Assembly: GCA_914767715.1 (NCBI GenBank)
Contig: OU612075.1
Location: 7,254,001-7,318,000, forward strand
Direction: 5' to 3'
Source of the DNA: Membranipora membranacea
Taxonomy: Eukaryota > Bryozoa > Gymnolaemata > Cheilostomatida > Membraniporidae
DNA: 64,000 nt
This document shows, in pieces, positions 50,835 through 63,553 of this stretch (position 1 is its first letter; the number at the start of each line of letters is the position of its first letter). The notes beneath the pieces are model-generated. The model was given only the letters and a program-made list of their open reading frames with translations. It had not been told where the DNA came from and made no database searches. A program made the position numbers and the translations under genes.

Positions 50835-53800
50835 ATGTCACAAAAGTTTAAATCACAAAAATCAGGATTCAGTTGCATAGCAACTAATTGCCACAATAGT
50901 CAGAGTGAGAGTAGCTGCAGCTTCTTTGCAGTACCTAGAAAAGATAGAGTCAGGTAAATCACATTGCATCTACCTAGATAGGAGTATCACTTGTTGTTCT
51001 CCAAGATATCACCATTCCAATATTGATTTAGTATCATTTGGTTTAGGTAATTTAAGACATGACTCATAGATAGAGAGCTTGCTTACTTGTTTTCTCCAAG
51101 CCTGTCTCAACCAAAGTGGTAACTATCTACAGTGCCCTTGTAACTATCTACAGTGCCCTTGTCTTTGTATTTCAAAAACACTGGGTTTGATAGGTACAGA
51201 TAAGAATGAATGATATTTGGTCATATGTTTCAGGTTACTACAACAATGCACTGACCCTACTTGTTAATACAATAAAAATAAACCAACTAGAGCGGATTCT
51301 GATAAACTCACGGCAGGTTATTAGGTTGCAGTGAGAAAATGCTACAAATTTACAATCCATCAAGTCAGCCTGAGTAATCATTGCTCAATTTTTATAGGCA
51401 CAGTGTCCCTGATTATGCACACCTCTTTTTATTAATTTATTACAGGGGATTAAATTGGTTAAAAGCTGTCGGGAGGTATGATCTAGTAAACAAGTACACA
51501 AATGGAACGTTCAAGAGAAGGCATGTATGCGCTCAACATTTTGAGGCTAGAGACTTTACCCGCCGCAAGCCGTAAGTATTCTCACTTCAACTTTTCCCAA
51601 AAAAGTATTAGGATTATCAACCTATTTCTTACAAAGGGCTCATTTATGAATTGAAGCACAGAGGTAGGCTTTGCATCATTTAACTTAACTTATTTTAACT
51701 TCAAATTGAGCTTGTCTTCATAACCACAAATTATAATTGTGTTCAAAGCAATGGAAAAAAAACTGTGTTTCAATTTCACTCAAACCAATATGATGTCTCT
51801 TTTGCAGGCTGCACAACAGGAATATCCTGAATAAGCAGGCAGTACCCAGGCTCTACCGCAGAGGGAACTCACTTGCTTGTCTGATAGGGCAAAAATCTTT
51901 GCCTCAAGATCATGGTAATTGTCCTTGATTTTACTACCGGGAGAAAATACAGCTATTATTCCATGTTCTAAGCCCTATATAAGAGCTGGCAAATGAATTG
52001 TTACCATCACGACAACTATCCCGACAATCCGAGTGAAAAGAATGGCTTCAAACAATCATTTCTCAACTATCGTCTCTTATTGATAGCTGAGTGATCCGGA
52101 TAATAATATATGAAAACTATTAACTATCAACGGCTGCTAAAATGCTGGGGTGCTCATAAACCACATTAACTGAACTAACTGTATCGATTCCCATCAATAA
52201 TCCCTAGTCTTCATAGTTGATTACGGAACATCAGAATTAGTTGACCTAACTAAAACTAGACTAGACAGTAATCTGTGATGAACAATATTATGGAAGTGAG
52301 ACTTGATCATGTCTTATATTCTTTGGTAACTACTACAAGGCAGGGCCTAACAAGCCATCTGTATATAGAATAAATATTTGTTGTTTCATTAGAAACTATA
52401 ACATATAGTAATAAATCTTATGTATCTGTGGTTCCAAGCTTATAAACTGATTACGGTGCATCGAGATTGAATTGATAAGTCTACACTGACAAATAATACA
52501 AAAGGAACACATATTTCTATTGATAATGCTTCCGCTTATCAACTTGACCGCAGTCAGGTTAATTATGAAAAAGTGCACTTGGATTTTTTTGGTCATGCAA
52601 TGAGTTGTGGTTTTATGAGCAAAGAGAAGGTAACTCATTGAATGCAGGAAGTCCTTCAAGATGAAAGGATGGTCTTAATAATCACTTTTGAGAGCTCATT
52701 TAGATGCCCACTCACTTTTCTATACGCCCCCCCCCCCCCACTTGTATTACCACCTTAATTTTTTACGAAAAATCAATAAAGTTATAGTATAACAACTGTT
52801 TAATTTTTTCAAGTTGTTATATAACTTGTCAACGATTTAGTCATATTAAATTGTCATTCTAGATCAAGTTGGATAGCATGATTTGCTAATGCAGTTGGAT
52901 GGGACATTTTGTGGCAGGAGAGTACTGTTGTTATTGAGTCAAACAACACTCATGAGTGCTGGACAAAATTCCAATATAGTTAAGGAGTCACCTTTTCCCT
53001 TTCCAGGAATATACAACTCCCCAATGTCCAGAGTCGCATTTCATTTCCATTGGAGGGTGGGGGGTATACCCACCTGATTTCCCACCCGCCCTGTTTCAAC
53101 CAAGGAGTCGTCCTTTCCTTTTCTCAGAGTACACAACTCCCTAGCAAAAGAGGAGCAGCATTCACATGTGATCAAGGAGTTGTCCATTCCCTCTTTAGTA
53201 GCATACAACTCCCTGACGATTATGATAATTATGTCTCTCATTGTAGATTACTGTTTACCAGAAAATAAACACACATTAAAGCCGACTGATGACAATGAGC
53301 AACAAGCTTAGGATGAAGGCGAGACGGAGGAACAGGATGAAAAAGAAAACACTAACTGTAAGCAACTTCTTTTGTTGCATGATAAGGATCTCACTTGATT
53401 GATTATTGATGATAAATACTATATTTTTATTAGATATAATACATTGGTCATTATTCCATGGAGTATCAGCTTAGAATTTTCAATGCAATTGCTCACATTA
53501 AAAAGGAACAGAAAGCTGTTACTTTATGATTTCATTTTAGCTTACTGCATCGCTAAACCACTGGAATCAGTTAAGGCTGAGCCACGAGTAACCCCCACAG
53601 CAGAGACGCTGCAGTACCCAGAGCCGCTGACCACACCTGGACCGTCCACCATCCAAGCCTCCAATGATAATATTCTCCAGGAGAACATGAAGCTGAAAAA
53701 AGAAAATAAAAGTAAGTGACATATAAATTAAATGTATGTTTAAAATAAAGGCAACAAAATGGATAATTCAAGTTAACTCGATTAAATCCATTTTCAATCT

Positions 53801-56228
53801 ATGCAGAGTTGCAGACAATAACTCATCCCCACAAGCTTATTCTCACTATTCCTGCAAGGCACTGCAATAATCAGCTCAATGCATTTATTAGGCTAGTTGG
53901 TGACAGATTTTCCTGGTATGTCAAAGCCTAGGAAATTAAAAATTATTTATCATTCATTACATCTTGTGCTGTTACCACACTTATAAAATGATATCCACAA
54001 CATTTATATATCACCAGACCAGGTTCAGGTTTCTTCATTATTTGATTACAGAACTGAGTGACCGTGTGAGGTATGTTCGAGCGCAGCTTGGTAAACTAAA
54101 AGGAAGAAAACCTAGCACAGAAAAAGCTCTGGATGATCTCAAACAGTTTCTCTCTAAGGAGGCTCACCAAATATTGGTTGCCCAAGTGAACACGCATGGC
54201 AAGGTAAAACATGCTTATAGATGGAGTGCCGATCTAAAAAACCTCGCACTGACAATAAGGACATCTAGCAACAAGTGCTACCTTAAGCTAAGAAAGATTT
54301 TCAGACTACCTAGTGTGAAGACACTGCAACAAGTGCTTGACAAAATAGACATAAATGAAGGCTTTCACAGATCCATACTAGAAGCACTCACTATAAATGC
54401 AGCTAAATGTAAAAGTAGAGAAGACCTTGAGGTTTCCATAAGCTTCGATGAAATGAACCTGACAGCTCAACTGGAGTACGACGTCAAAGCTGATAAGATC
54501 GTTGGCCTTGACAAAACAAAAACAACTAAACTTCCAGTTGTAAATAGTGTAGGTGTGTTTATGATCCGCGGACTCAAGGCGAACTTTAAACAGCCGATTG
54601 GCTACTTCTTCAGTAGTGGGCCAATACCAGCAGTACGCCTAGCAGAGCTTACTAAAGAAGCCATACTCAGAGTGAACAAAACTGGATACAGATGCAAAGC
54701 TTTCATATCTGACCAAGGTCCTAACAACAGTAAAGCCATGCGCATGCTCAACAACCTTGAACCAACCTTAGAGAACTCTGATGGTACTAAGACGTATATG
54801 TTTTGTGATCCACCACACCTACTAAAGAACACTCGTAATAATCTCAAAGCAAATGGGTTTTTGAATGGCGAAGGAGAGAAGGTCTCATGGACCACGATTG
54901 AGAGACTTCACCAACTAAACCAGGAACAGGAGATAAACTATTGTCCGAAACTTAAAGATACGCATATTAACATAGAGGCCTTCAAAGAGATGAGCGTCAA
55001 AAGAGCAGCTCAAGTTCTATCACACACAGTAGCAAGTGCCATCAAGACTATGATCAGTAATGGACAACTCCCTGCAAGAGCTCAAGCTACTGCTGAGTTT
55101 ATTGAAATATTTGACAGCTTGTTCGATATATTAAACTCATCATTCTTATTCAGCGCTAAAAAACTGCACAGACCAATCAGTTTATCCTCAAACGAGCATC
55201 TCGCTTTTCTCAAAAAAGCTGACAAATATATGGCAGAACTAGTTCCCCAGGGTCGAAAATCCCAACTTCTATTTCTAGACGGTTGGAGACGAAACATAGC
55301 CAGTATACAGCTTCTACTCAATGACACTAACCTCAAGTATATACGGACACGGCGAATATGTCAAGATATGATAGAGAATTTGTTTGGACAGATCCGAGCT
55401 AAAGGGGGCAATCGAGACACACTCACTGTGCAACAGTTTCGGTACATATACAGATCTGTCTGTGTTGACAAGCTCCAGGAAACAATCAGAGATTCGAATT
55501 GTGAGGTTGATAAGGCTGTAATGGCACTCACAATCAATGAGATCGTAGACAGATGCAGCAATGAACAACAAATTAACAATGCTATAGATCCTCTGAGTCT
55601 GCTAGCAGACGTATGCTCTCGGGCTACAACCTCTTCCACAACGACCTCATCGGACCATGTGGCCCACAGCTATGTAAAGTCTCAACAATCAAGCAGCCTT
55701 AGTGAGTCCGAGCTTCAGTACTTGTATTACCTGATCGGAAGGGCAGTAAGCAAAGGGTTATCGGCAGTCAAGTGTTCTGCATGCTGTGAGGTGGTGCGGA
55801 CATCATCTGCAGAGTTGACATCAAGCTGTGCAAGTCACGTCAAATTCTGCCAAAACAAACAGTATGAGGGCTTAAAAAATGGGCTGACTTGTCCTAGGAT
55901 TCATGTATTTGAAGGGGCGCATAACATGGAGCTTAGATTCAGAGAGGTACGTGGCATCCTAATCTACGGCAATGATGTGGTAAAAGAGACATCCAAGCAG
56001 CTAATTAGATCTTTTATAAAAGGAGGATGTGAAAATTCATATGGATGCCCACTGCATTACAAACAATTGATCGGGGTAATTGTGAGGTGGTACGCAAAGG
56101 TCAGGTGTATGAAATACATGAGTAAAATCAACAAGGATATCAAAACAGCTCAGAAGAAGAAACGTCAGAACAAAAAATACAATAAATTAGTAAACTCAAA
56201 ACTGCCAATATTAAGGAGCGAGCAATAA
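50835..56228 (+). CDS. THAP-domain P-element-type transposase, 6 exons, one in-frame TAG
   Basis: Exons: 50835-50953, 51446-51571, 51808-51914, 53247-53357, 53541-53711 and 54052-56228. All are GT-AG with matching phases, about 936 codons. Residues 1 to about 100 form a THAP zinc finger: Cys-x4-Cys in SCIATNCHNS, Trp in LNWLKA, Cys-x2-His in VCAQHFEARDF and the closing AVPRL. An acidic linker (exon 4) and a coiled-coil-like segment (LQENMKLKKENK) follow. The long last exon carries the RNase-H-like P-element core: Asp in ISFDEMNLTAQ, Asp in FISDQGPNNSKAM, the CDPPHLLKNTRN block and Glu in CQDMIENLFGQIRAKGGN. A Cys-rich C-terminal part (CSACCEV...CASHVKFC) and a basic tail follow. Closest known relatives are THAP9 and P transposases. 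A TAG at 53309-53311 interrupts the linker exon, with coding sequence continuing after it. AATAAA overlaps the stop codon, and another lies near 56459. Confidence 0.92.
52727..52740 (+). repeat. Poly-C run in a transposase intron
   Basis: Homopolymer C run in the long intron between exons 3 and 4. Three related segments beginning AAGGAGT and ending ACAACTCCC follow at about 52983-53216, two with an exact CAAGGAGT (53101 and 53173). Confidence 0.6.
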
Positions 56229-58049
56229 ATCCTCAGTACTATGTGCAACGGATATTACCCATAACCATGCAATAGCCGCACGATATCAAACTTTGAATTG
56301 CATATTGATAAATCTGAATGAAATGTTTTTTTTATGTTTTGTTTCTCTGTTACTTCTGTTCAAATGACCTATGGTCGTTAGTGGATTTTTATACCCTGAT
56401 GTTATATTTTATAAATTGAGAATGTTTCTGTTATTAGCTACCAAATCAGCTTGGATTCAATAAACTTTGGTGCTTGCTGTTAACAAACTAACATAATTCA
56501 TGATTATAAACTATGAAACGGAACATACCACCTGAAATGAAGGCTTGTGTTTTCTCAGCCACAAATAGTCACTTTCTGAGCTTGCAGTTCTATAGTAGAA
56601 AACACTTTGGGAGGCTGAAAAAATATAAGCATGGTAACTTAATTGTTGCATGATTCGTGATCTTGTTCCAAATTTGAGCACCGACAACTACAGAGAGGCT
56701 ACAGCTATGGTAAGCGAACGATACAACAGATGCACATCCATGATAATCTATTCAAAACAGTGCATGCGAACAGCAACAGCTTTGCTGTTAACATGCACTT
56801 TCATGAATGCTGTATCATTGTCAAGCAAAAATGGCAATGATACGAATATTACAAATCAAATGAATTCCATGATTGGCCGATGTGTCAATACCAACAATCA
56901 GATAGACATATGGATCAAAGCCTCATTATAGAACTGTGGCTTCCCAGAAGTCATTCATCATCGACACAAGCTTACCACCAGGTATGACGTCTGTGGTGAT
57001 AGTGGACGCCTTTAAATCAGGAGCGCTGGCATCCTAACACTTTTGTGCTCTTCTCTCCTTTCTTTTTAAGCACCAAGCAGCCTCGAACACAGAAAAATTA
57101 CTGCTCATACTTCTTCCACTCACAGATCTAAGCTACGTAAGAAATTTCAAATACGTTATGGAGCATGCAGATTATCAGGATCACCAATTCTCTATATATT
57201 TCTATTGCATATAGACAGTAGTATCTCAAAGCCAATGTGATGGCTCTAAAAAATTAGACCAAACACATTGATTAAGTTAAGTAATTCACCAACTGAGATA
57301 TTCCCAACAATTATCCTATAACCCATATATCTAGGCCCTGAGTTTTTAATCGGAAGATAGAAAGAAGGTAGTTAGTAACATCGAATAAATGCATGTTTGT
57401 CCATACTTTTACTCCTTGCTTTTACCAAGCTTTTACTCTGCACGGTCAGAAAAATACGTTTATAGGCCTTCCAACCACAGGACATCTGTATCTGGTGCAA
57501 CTCCAGTGGTTGAACACCCCAGTGGTTACTTACTTGCTACTTGTAGTGTAATCTCCAACTTCTTCTGAAGGTCCTAGAGATATGGCATAATCGTCTACTC
57601 CATATTTCGTTCCGCGTCGGTATCATGGGATCATCGGGTATTCTCTGTCATGCCAGTGGTCAAGGCCTCGACAACTGGACTTGATTCAACTGTACTACAG
57701 AAAGTTGTGCTTACAACATAGAGACAGGTCGTGATGGACCGGACTTGGAGTTACAGTCATAGTCCAATGAACTCCCTCTTCATTGCATAGTCCCTCTTAA
57801 TCTAACTCCTTGATCCCAGAGTTATTTTTCTCTTTTCTTGAACCAACTGCCTAGTGATATCACTACTATGGTATTAGCAGGTACTTCTTGCCTGAACAAC
57901 TTTGTCATCTGAAACCAATACCATTGTACTCACATCAACTCATCCAGCTCCTTGCTCACATTGCTGTAGTAAGAATCAGATTTACTGTATAGCTAGATTT
58001 CTATGGATAACATACACCAGATTTGCTAAGCGAGTCATATTTTGCCATT
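56229..58049. other. Core region 3' of the transposase gene
   Basis: This is transposon core outside the inverted arms. A 93-codon frame at 56650-56931 (MIRDLVPNLSTDNYREAT...) has no recognised homology and no clear splice context. CAAGGAGT motifs (as ACTCCTTG) lie at 57411-57418 and 57805-57812. No second gene is supported. Confidence 0.5.
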
Positions 58050-58149
58050 AGTTAGTGTACAGTGCTATTTTTTCAGGTCATAATATAGTACACGCCCAGA
58101 CCACGCCCCAGTTTCGAAGCTCTATTGATATATTAGCTCTGATCAAGAT

Positions 58150-58961
58150 GGTGCAGACTTAGTTGTTAACAATCATACCTCCAAAACCCAAGTTGACTCT
58201 AACTTTTTCCGACTGAGTCATGACAGACTATCAAATTCATGAGTTGTGTTCTCATGGCTTCAAAATTTGAAACTAGCCGAGCTGCGCCACACATAAATTG
58301 CCTCTAGCCGAGCTGCGCCACATGTTAATTGCATACCACATGGCGCAGGCAGACGAGCTGCGCCATGTGGTAAAAATAATTCGGAATGGCGCAGCTCGGC
58401 TCATACTGACTCTCGTGATCTGACTGGGCATGTAGATCACTGATAAACTAGGCTGTAGTTACCACAAAGTAGATGTCGTAAGGCTAAGTATAAATCATGC
58501 GTGACTTTAAATTGCGCATGTGCAAGAACAATGAGTTTAGTCTAGGTTCTAAAAGAAAATTTGGTCAGGGAGAATGGGATAGCCCCTGCATAAACTGCCA
58601 ATCAAAATCAGCTAATAGTGACAAGAGAGAATAACTATCAATATCAATTCCGCACGCATTGAAGAGCATACCACCAGAGCAGGTAGCCAATCAGATGGCT
58701 TCGGAATTCCGAGGCTCAATTTTGCAGAGATCAGCTCATGCCCAGAGCTGAGCATGCGCAGAATGAGCTCGGCTACATGCAATTTACATGTGGCGCAGCT
58801 CGGCTAGAGGCAATTTATGTGTGGCGCAGCTCGGCTAGTTTCAAATTTTGAAGCCATGAGAACACAACTCATGAATTTGATAGTCTGTCACTACTCAGTC
58901 GGAAAAAGTTAGAGTCAACTTGGGTTTTGGAGGTATGATTGTTAACAACTAAGTCTGCACC
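58150..58961. mobile_element. Nested non-autonomous P-type element
   Basis: 812 bases with inverted ends of about 180 bases beginning GGTGCAGACTTAGTTGTTAA and ending GTCTGCACC. Flanks are ATCAAGAT (58142-58149) and ATCTTGAT (58962-58969). The left arm of the big transposon has the uninterrupted site at 50564-50571, proving insertion. It carries six exact GAGCTGCGCCA/TGGCGCAGCTC motifs (58279, 58310, 58355, 58387, 58791 and 58822), again with 31-bp spacing, plus a broken one near 58755-58775. It has no coding capacity and was presumably mobilised by the same transposase. Confidence 0.85.
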
Positions 58962-59569
58962 ATCTTGATAGCTGAGTCTGATAATTGGGTCCTAGGCCTG
59001 ACTTTGAGGTTAGAGCATCACTCACTGGCCTGATCACTGAAAGGTGACCTTTTTAATTTTATCACTATCAGATATTCTCAACATAGAGCCACCTTAGAAA
59101 AGATATATGCAGAGGACAGGAGTCTGTCAGGTGAACTGTCACCAACCAATCTATCTTACCAAGGAGTCGGACCAGCAGGGACTAGCTAGGAGCACTCCTT
59201 GATCTTTCACTACAGACAGTTCCTGGACCAATCTGTAGAATCTATGTATGTATGTATTTAATTTTTGTCATTGAATCACTCATTTTTACAGTGAATGGGA
59301 GTCAAAGAATTGGTGGAATGTTGATGATGATGCAGCAGCACCCTCACTGACAGACTTGAGACTACTATCTTATCTATCTAAGACCCCATGGTCCTACTCC
59401 AAAACCTGTCTGGGTATGTAGCAATGTTTGACTTTCATATTACATTCAATTCTTTCATTCAATGACCTCTTAGTTCTATCTCTAACCCAGGAATATGAAC
59501 TTTTTTTCACAGTTGAGCATCTCATTTGGTTTCTGCATTAATTGATCCTATTATAATTTTCCCTTTCAG

Positions 59570-59762
59570 AACGGTTGAAGACAAGGTGATGACCACAAAA
59601 TTAAAACCAGCCTATGGCCCAGTGGTCTAACATAATATTGTTGGAAATAAATTCATCTGGATGATCAATATGCCGACACGCAACTTGCCGATCAACTATG
59701 AGATACGAGTCCGCAACGTAGTGCCACAAAGAAGCCCAGATGACCTCGTTACAGAAGTCTAA
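59570..59762 (+). pseudogene. Right-arm counterpart of the 49767-49959 frame, interrupted
   Basis: Same acceptor, length and stop position as the left-arm frame, but TAA replaces the Tyr codon after GPVV. Substitutions include several amino-acid changes (for example TTLKL to TKLKP), suggesting relaxed constraint. Confidence 0.4.
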
Positions 59763-62169
59763 CTCCTCGGTCTTAATATCTATTGATTTTTTTGATTGCT
59801 TGTGGGTTAGGTTTTCAGTTTAGGACCTCAAGCAGTCAAGCACATTTGAATTGTAAATGCCCAAAGTGCCACTGATAAGCTGATTCAAATCAATCGTGAG
59901 TTCTAATAGAAACAGATACATCGGTGAACTGACTTGACAACTGTAATCTGTAAGTGGGTACCAAATTATTATCGAAGTTTTCTCTCTGGTCGGATTTTTA
60001 TTTTTTCTTCTTACATACCATGTTTGTTTGTTGTTGAGCGGACATAACTGGCTCCTTTATTTCTTTTTTCGTTATTTGTTTTGTGTAACGTAATTTAAGC
60101 ACAATAATAATTATACTATGCCTAAGAAAGTTCACTTGACGCATTTTTGTGACAGCTGTATTACCATCTATATTCATGCAGGGATGATATGACTTGGCTG
60201 TTTAGTCTACAGAATAATGCATAGATAGATGAGAATTTTGTCAAGAGTGACTCAAAGTTCTTTGAATAAAAACAGCTTAGGTGCCCTACTTAGGTCTCGT
60301 TCCCAAATCACTCTCTCATAGATAAAACTATACCTATGCATTCTGAGTAAACGATTTGTGCACGAATTGTCTAATTGAGCTAAATGACCAGACTACCTTG
60401 GGCGGAGGATTGATTTTAGTTGAGAGGACAACTCATATGTCTGATACACTCATACCAGGGAGTTAGGGACAAATGTTATATTTTGTCCCCAACTCCTAGA
60501 TCATACATGCTCCCTGATATCTTTTGTTCACCCAAGGACTTACTATCACTCTCCAAAGTTGGAGTAAGGATATTCGTTTGGTTTGACCCAAAAAAGTTGG
60601 ATCAATGTGACTATGAGCCAGAATACCTGTGGCCGTTATACATATTATATTCAATGTACCTAAAAATAAAAATGATCAGCACAAAACACTATGAATCATT
60701 TGATCTGGTTATTATTGATAGATTTAAGCAGAGTATAGCAGGGTGCGAGGACTGCCTTACGCAATGAACCTTCATCTCAGTTCTCTGGGGCCTGCACCCA
60801 GTGACCAAGCACCCTGATGAAATTTGTTCATCTAATTGATACCGCAAAAACTCCCTAGGTATCACCATCAACAGCATTGGGTACTAACTGAAGTTGCATG
60901 CTTGACATTGATTTATCATCTACAACTTACAGTTAGATGTTGCAAGACTAGGAGATGAGCTGTGCTACGGCATTATTATTGTGTATAAATTCTCATGGAT
61001 CTCTAGTTGTTCATTGGAAAATACTTTTACTGGGCGAAGTCTCAGCATCTTAAATCCGGCTAAGTGAACCAGCCACTGTCTTACCAAGGAGTTCCCTCTA
61101 ACTCCTTTGTCTTACCAATGCAATCCTGATACATGTTGAGGTTTATATGGGATCAAAGATTAAGTCGGTCTAGTGATGATTGCATATGATTCCTATGGCT
61201 TATCTCTGGTTAATCTCTAAAATGCTCCTTCATAATCATACAGGCTGTAAAATAAAACATGTAAAAATACAAAAATGTTATTTGGACAGATTACTGACAC
61301 ATCAATCACAGTCAAACTGTCAAACTTTAAACAAAGTAACTTGATGAGCTCTAAAGCCCTCTCTACGCTTGCAGTATATGCCCTACATCTAGCAGACATG
61401 ACTATACACCTTGCACTGTATACACGAGTTACTCCAAAGCCTGGGTTGGTCTCTGGCAACGTCTGCCCCCTCCCCCCGGTTGGGTTTCAAACAACAAAAA
61501 ACCCAAAAGGGTAGTCAAATACTCACTGCCATTGACCCAGATGTTGGAGTAGGCCGGTGACCATTACTCACTCAGTAGCAGCCTGTAGTACTAGTTAGTA
61601 CTAGGTAGCCTGTGAGTGTGAGTAGTCACTCTTGATTGATGCATATTTCATCAACATTATTACCAACTATCAAAACATTGGGCAGCTCATTGCTTTGTTT
61701 GTGCACCCACACAATAGAGCCCAAACTAACCAAAATAAGAAAATGCAATGATGTGAGTGGTAGAAGCAAGGAGCAACCAGGGAAGCTGATACTCCTTGGA
61801 CTTGGTAGAAGAGAGAAGTAGGTAGTACAAGTAGTAAGTAGCCCTATTTAAATGATCAACACATCCAATCCAATCATTCCTTCACATGATGATAATGATA
61901 TAACTTTCATACCTTATTGTGGAGAATACTATACTATACTTACAGCCATATCATCGGTAGGGAAAGTCAAGCAACTTCTCAAACACTGACTGTGACTCCC
62001 TGCTGTGGCTGCCACTCCTAGTTCAACTTATGTAAAATAGTCCTCTTGCTTTTTCAGCTAGATGTTGAACAATAGAGCTGTGATAAATTCCCGCTCCTTT
62101 ATCAGTTCCGACAGATGAGCAAGTTTTTACAAGTCTATCAATATTGGGAATCATGTGCTCTTGGTAACA

Positions 62170-62299
62170 ATTTTTGAAACTAGCCGAGCTGCGCCACACA
62201 TAAATCGCCTCTAGCCGAGCTGCGCCACATGTAAATTGCCTCTAGCCGAGCTGCGCCATCTGAAATTATTTTCTCTCCTGGCGCAGCTCGTCTGCCGTA
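62170..62299 (-). promoter_or_regulatory. Right subterminal motif array, likely transposase-binding sites
   Basis: GAGCTGCGCCA at 62186-62196, 62217-62227 and 62248-62258 (exact 31-bp period), then the inverse TGGCGCAGCTC at 62279-62289 next to the terminus GTCTGCCG. It is the mirror image of the left array. Confidence 0.75.
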
Positions 62300-62307
62300 G
62301 GGAGGTA

Positions 62308-63553
62308 AAAAACCATGTCCCTTGAAATATGTTCAGGGAATTCAGCTTATAGTTATTGCAATCAAAATTATGATTAACTGATAATACCGACTGTGTAAAC
62401 CAATGATCAATAGGCCAACTCCTTGTATAATAAACCAAGTAGCAGTGCATATAAAATATTTTTGCTTTATCACTGCTTGATCATGGTAGGCTTAGATCAT
62501 TGATCACATGTGAGCACCTACGAGTACAAGCAGTGGGATATTGTCTGTTCTGTGGTTGCAAGTTTCACTTCTGCACATGACATTTTAAGACCTACTTCCG
62601 TCATGTTAAATATGTAACTCAATTGATAGTGTGGCCTACTGAATCTGGAAAAAGGAGGATTATTGGCATGCATTGTAGCTGGTTCACTTCTGTGGCAGCC
62701 GGCTTGACTGAGTGAGCAAGGAAGGAAGTGGAAAGGAACTCGGAAGGTAAGGCTGGTGTTTGGTCAGATACTCTCCTTGCTCAGAGTCAGACCTACACTT
62801 CATCATCATTCAACTGATGAGTGTACTGATTTGATATTTTTATGGTAACTTTTTGCCTTGATCAATCCTCTTTACTCATATCACAAAAAAACACTAGAGG
62901 TAAGAGTGTAGTAAGCTGGCAAGTGATGTTAACCAGGTCAATCAAAATATAGCTTCTGCCAGGGATAACAGTTCTGATCAATAGAGAGTAAATTTATTCA
63001 CATAGCTTGAGCAAGGAGTAAAAAGTACTCCTTGGCTCGAGAACCATCAGAGAGAATTTTGTGTTACGACCGAGGTTGATCTAAATATCTAGAGGCAGGC
63101 GTTGTTACTAGGTAGGCTTACTTGTTTTAAATTGACTCTAACGATCAGAGATACACGCCATACTACTGGTGTAGCTTCAGTGACAGTGTGCTATCTTGGT
63201 ATATAATTGACTTGAAAGAAAGTCTCCTAGCTGGTTCCAACAAGATAGTCTGCACTACAAAAACATCAAGCATAATCAATGAATTCATTTTGAAATCTGA
63301 GCCCTTATCTAGCAATTTTCAATGAACTCATCCAATACTTCTTCGATGTCATGATTGTGTCCTACCCTGTTTGATGTCAGGTGGTGACAGGTGCTTGGTT
63401 GCTGATACTGAACATAGGCAAGTAGATGTTTGCAACCGTCAAGTACCCACCTGCAAGGGCACCTTGCACTTTCAAGCTGGTACTTAGTCTTTGCTCAGTA
63501 ACGACCGACCAATCAGATCAGTGCTAACCCTGCTCTTGATTTTGATTTTTTAG
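62308..63553. other. Flank between the giant transposon and the next ankyrin gene
   Basis: No coding exon is supported. CAAGGAGT motifs lie at 62418-62425 (reverse) and as the hairpin 63012-63034. It presumably includes the promoter and leader of the downstream ankyrin gene. Confidence 0.5.
63011..63035. repeat. CAAGGAGT hairpin
   Basis: CAAGGAGTA, AAAAG and TACTCCTTG: a perfect 9-bp stem. Member of the dispersed family. Confidence 0.75.

Larger units (their letters stand above)
47194..62299 (+). mobile_element. Giant P-element-like DNA transposon with about 3.5-kb inverted terminal arms
   Basis: The two ends are reverse complements: CGGCAGACGAGCTGCGCC at the left tip and GGCGCAGCTCGTCTGCCG at the right tip. 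Inverted homology continues inward for about 3.5 kb on each side. The core encodes a THAP-domain P-element-type transposase (50835-56228). P elements make 8-bp duplications; the best candidates are GGGGAGTA (47186-47193) and GGGAGGTA (62300-62307), differing at two central positions. The left tip has an extra partial copy of the terminus (CGGCAGACTA). The right arm carries a nested relative (58150-58961). The usual P-element terminal repeat is only tens of bases, so arms of this size are unusual. Confidence 0.9.
58050..62299 (+). repeat. Right inverted terminal arm of the giant P element
   Basis: Reverse complement of 47194-50690, interrupted by the nested element at 58150-58961. Some frames conserved between the arms look protein-like, for example FDPKKLDQCDYEPEYLWPLY at about 60582-60641 followed by SFDLVIIDRFKQS. 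They carry no recognised domain and are not supported as a gene. Confidence 0.9.

Noticed and set aside
53807-53916. Possible extra transposase exon after CTATGCAG with a GTATGT donor
   Set aside because: It would end in phase 2 and force a stop at the start of the last exon, whereas joining exon 5 directly to 54052 keeps the frame.
54602-55639. Minus-strand frames inside the transposase
   Set aside because: Antisense shadows of the large transposase exon.
56650-56931. Second gene in the transposon core
   Set aside because: A 93-codon frame with no recognised motif, no conserved counterpart and no splice or promoter evidence.
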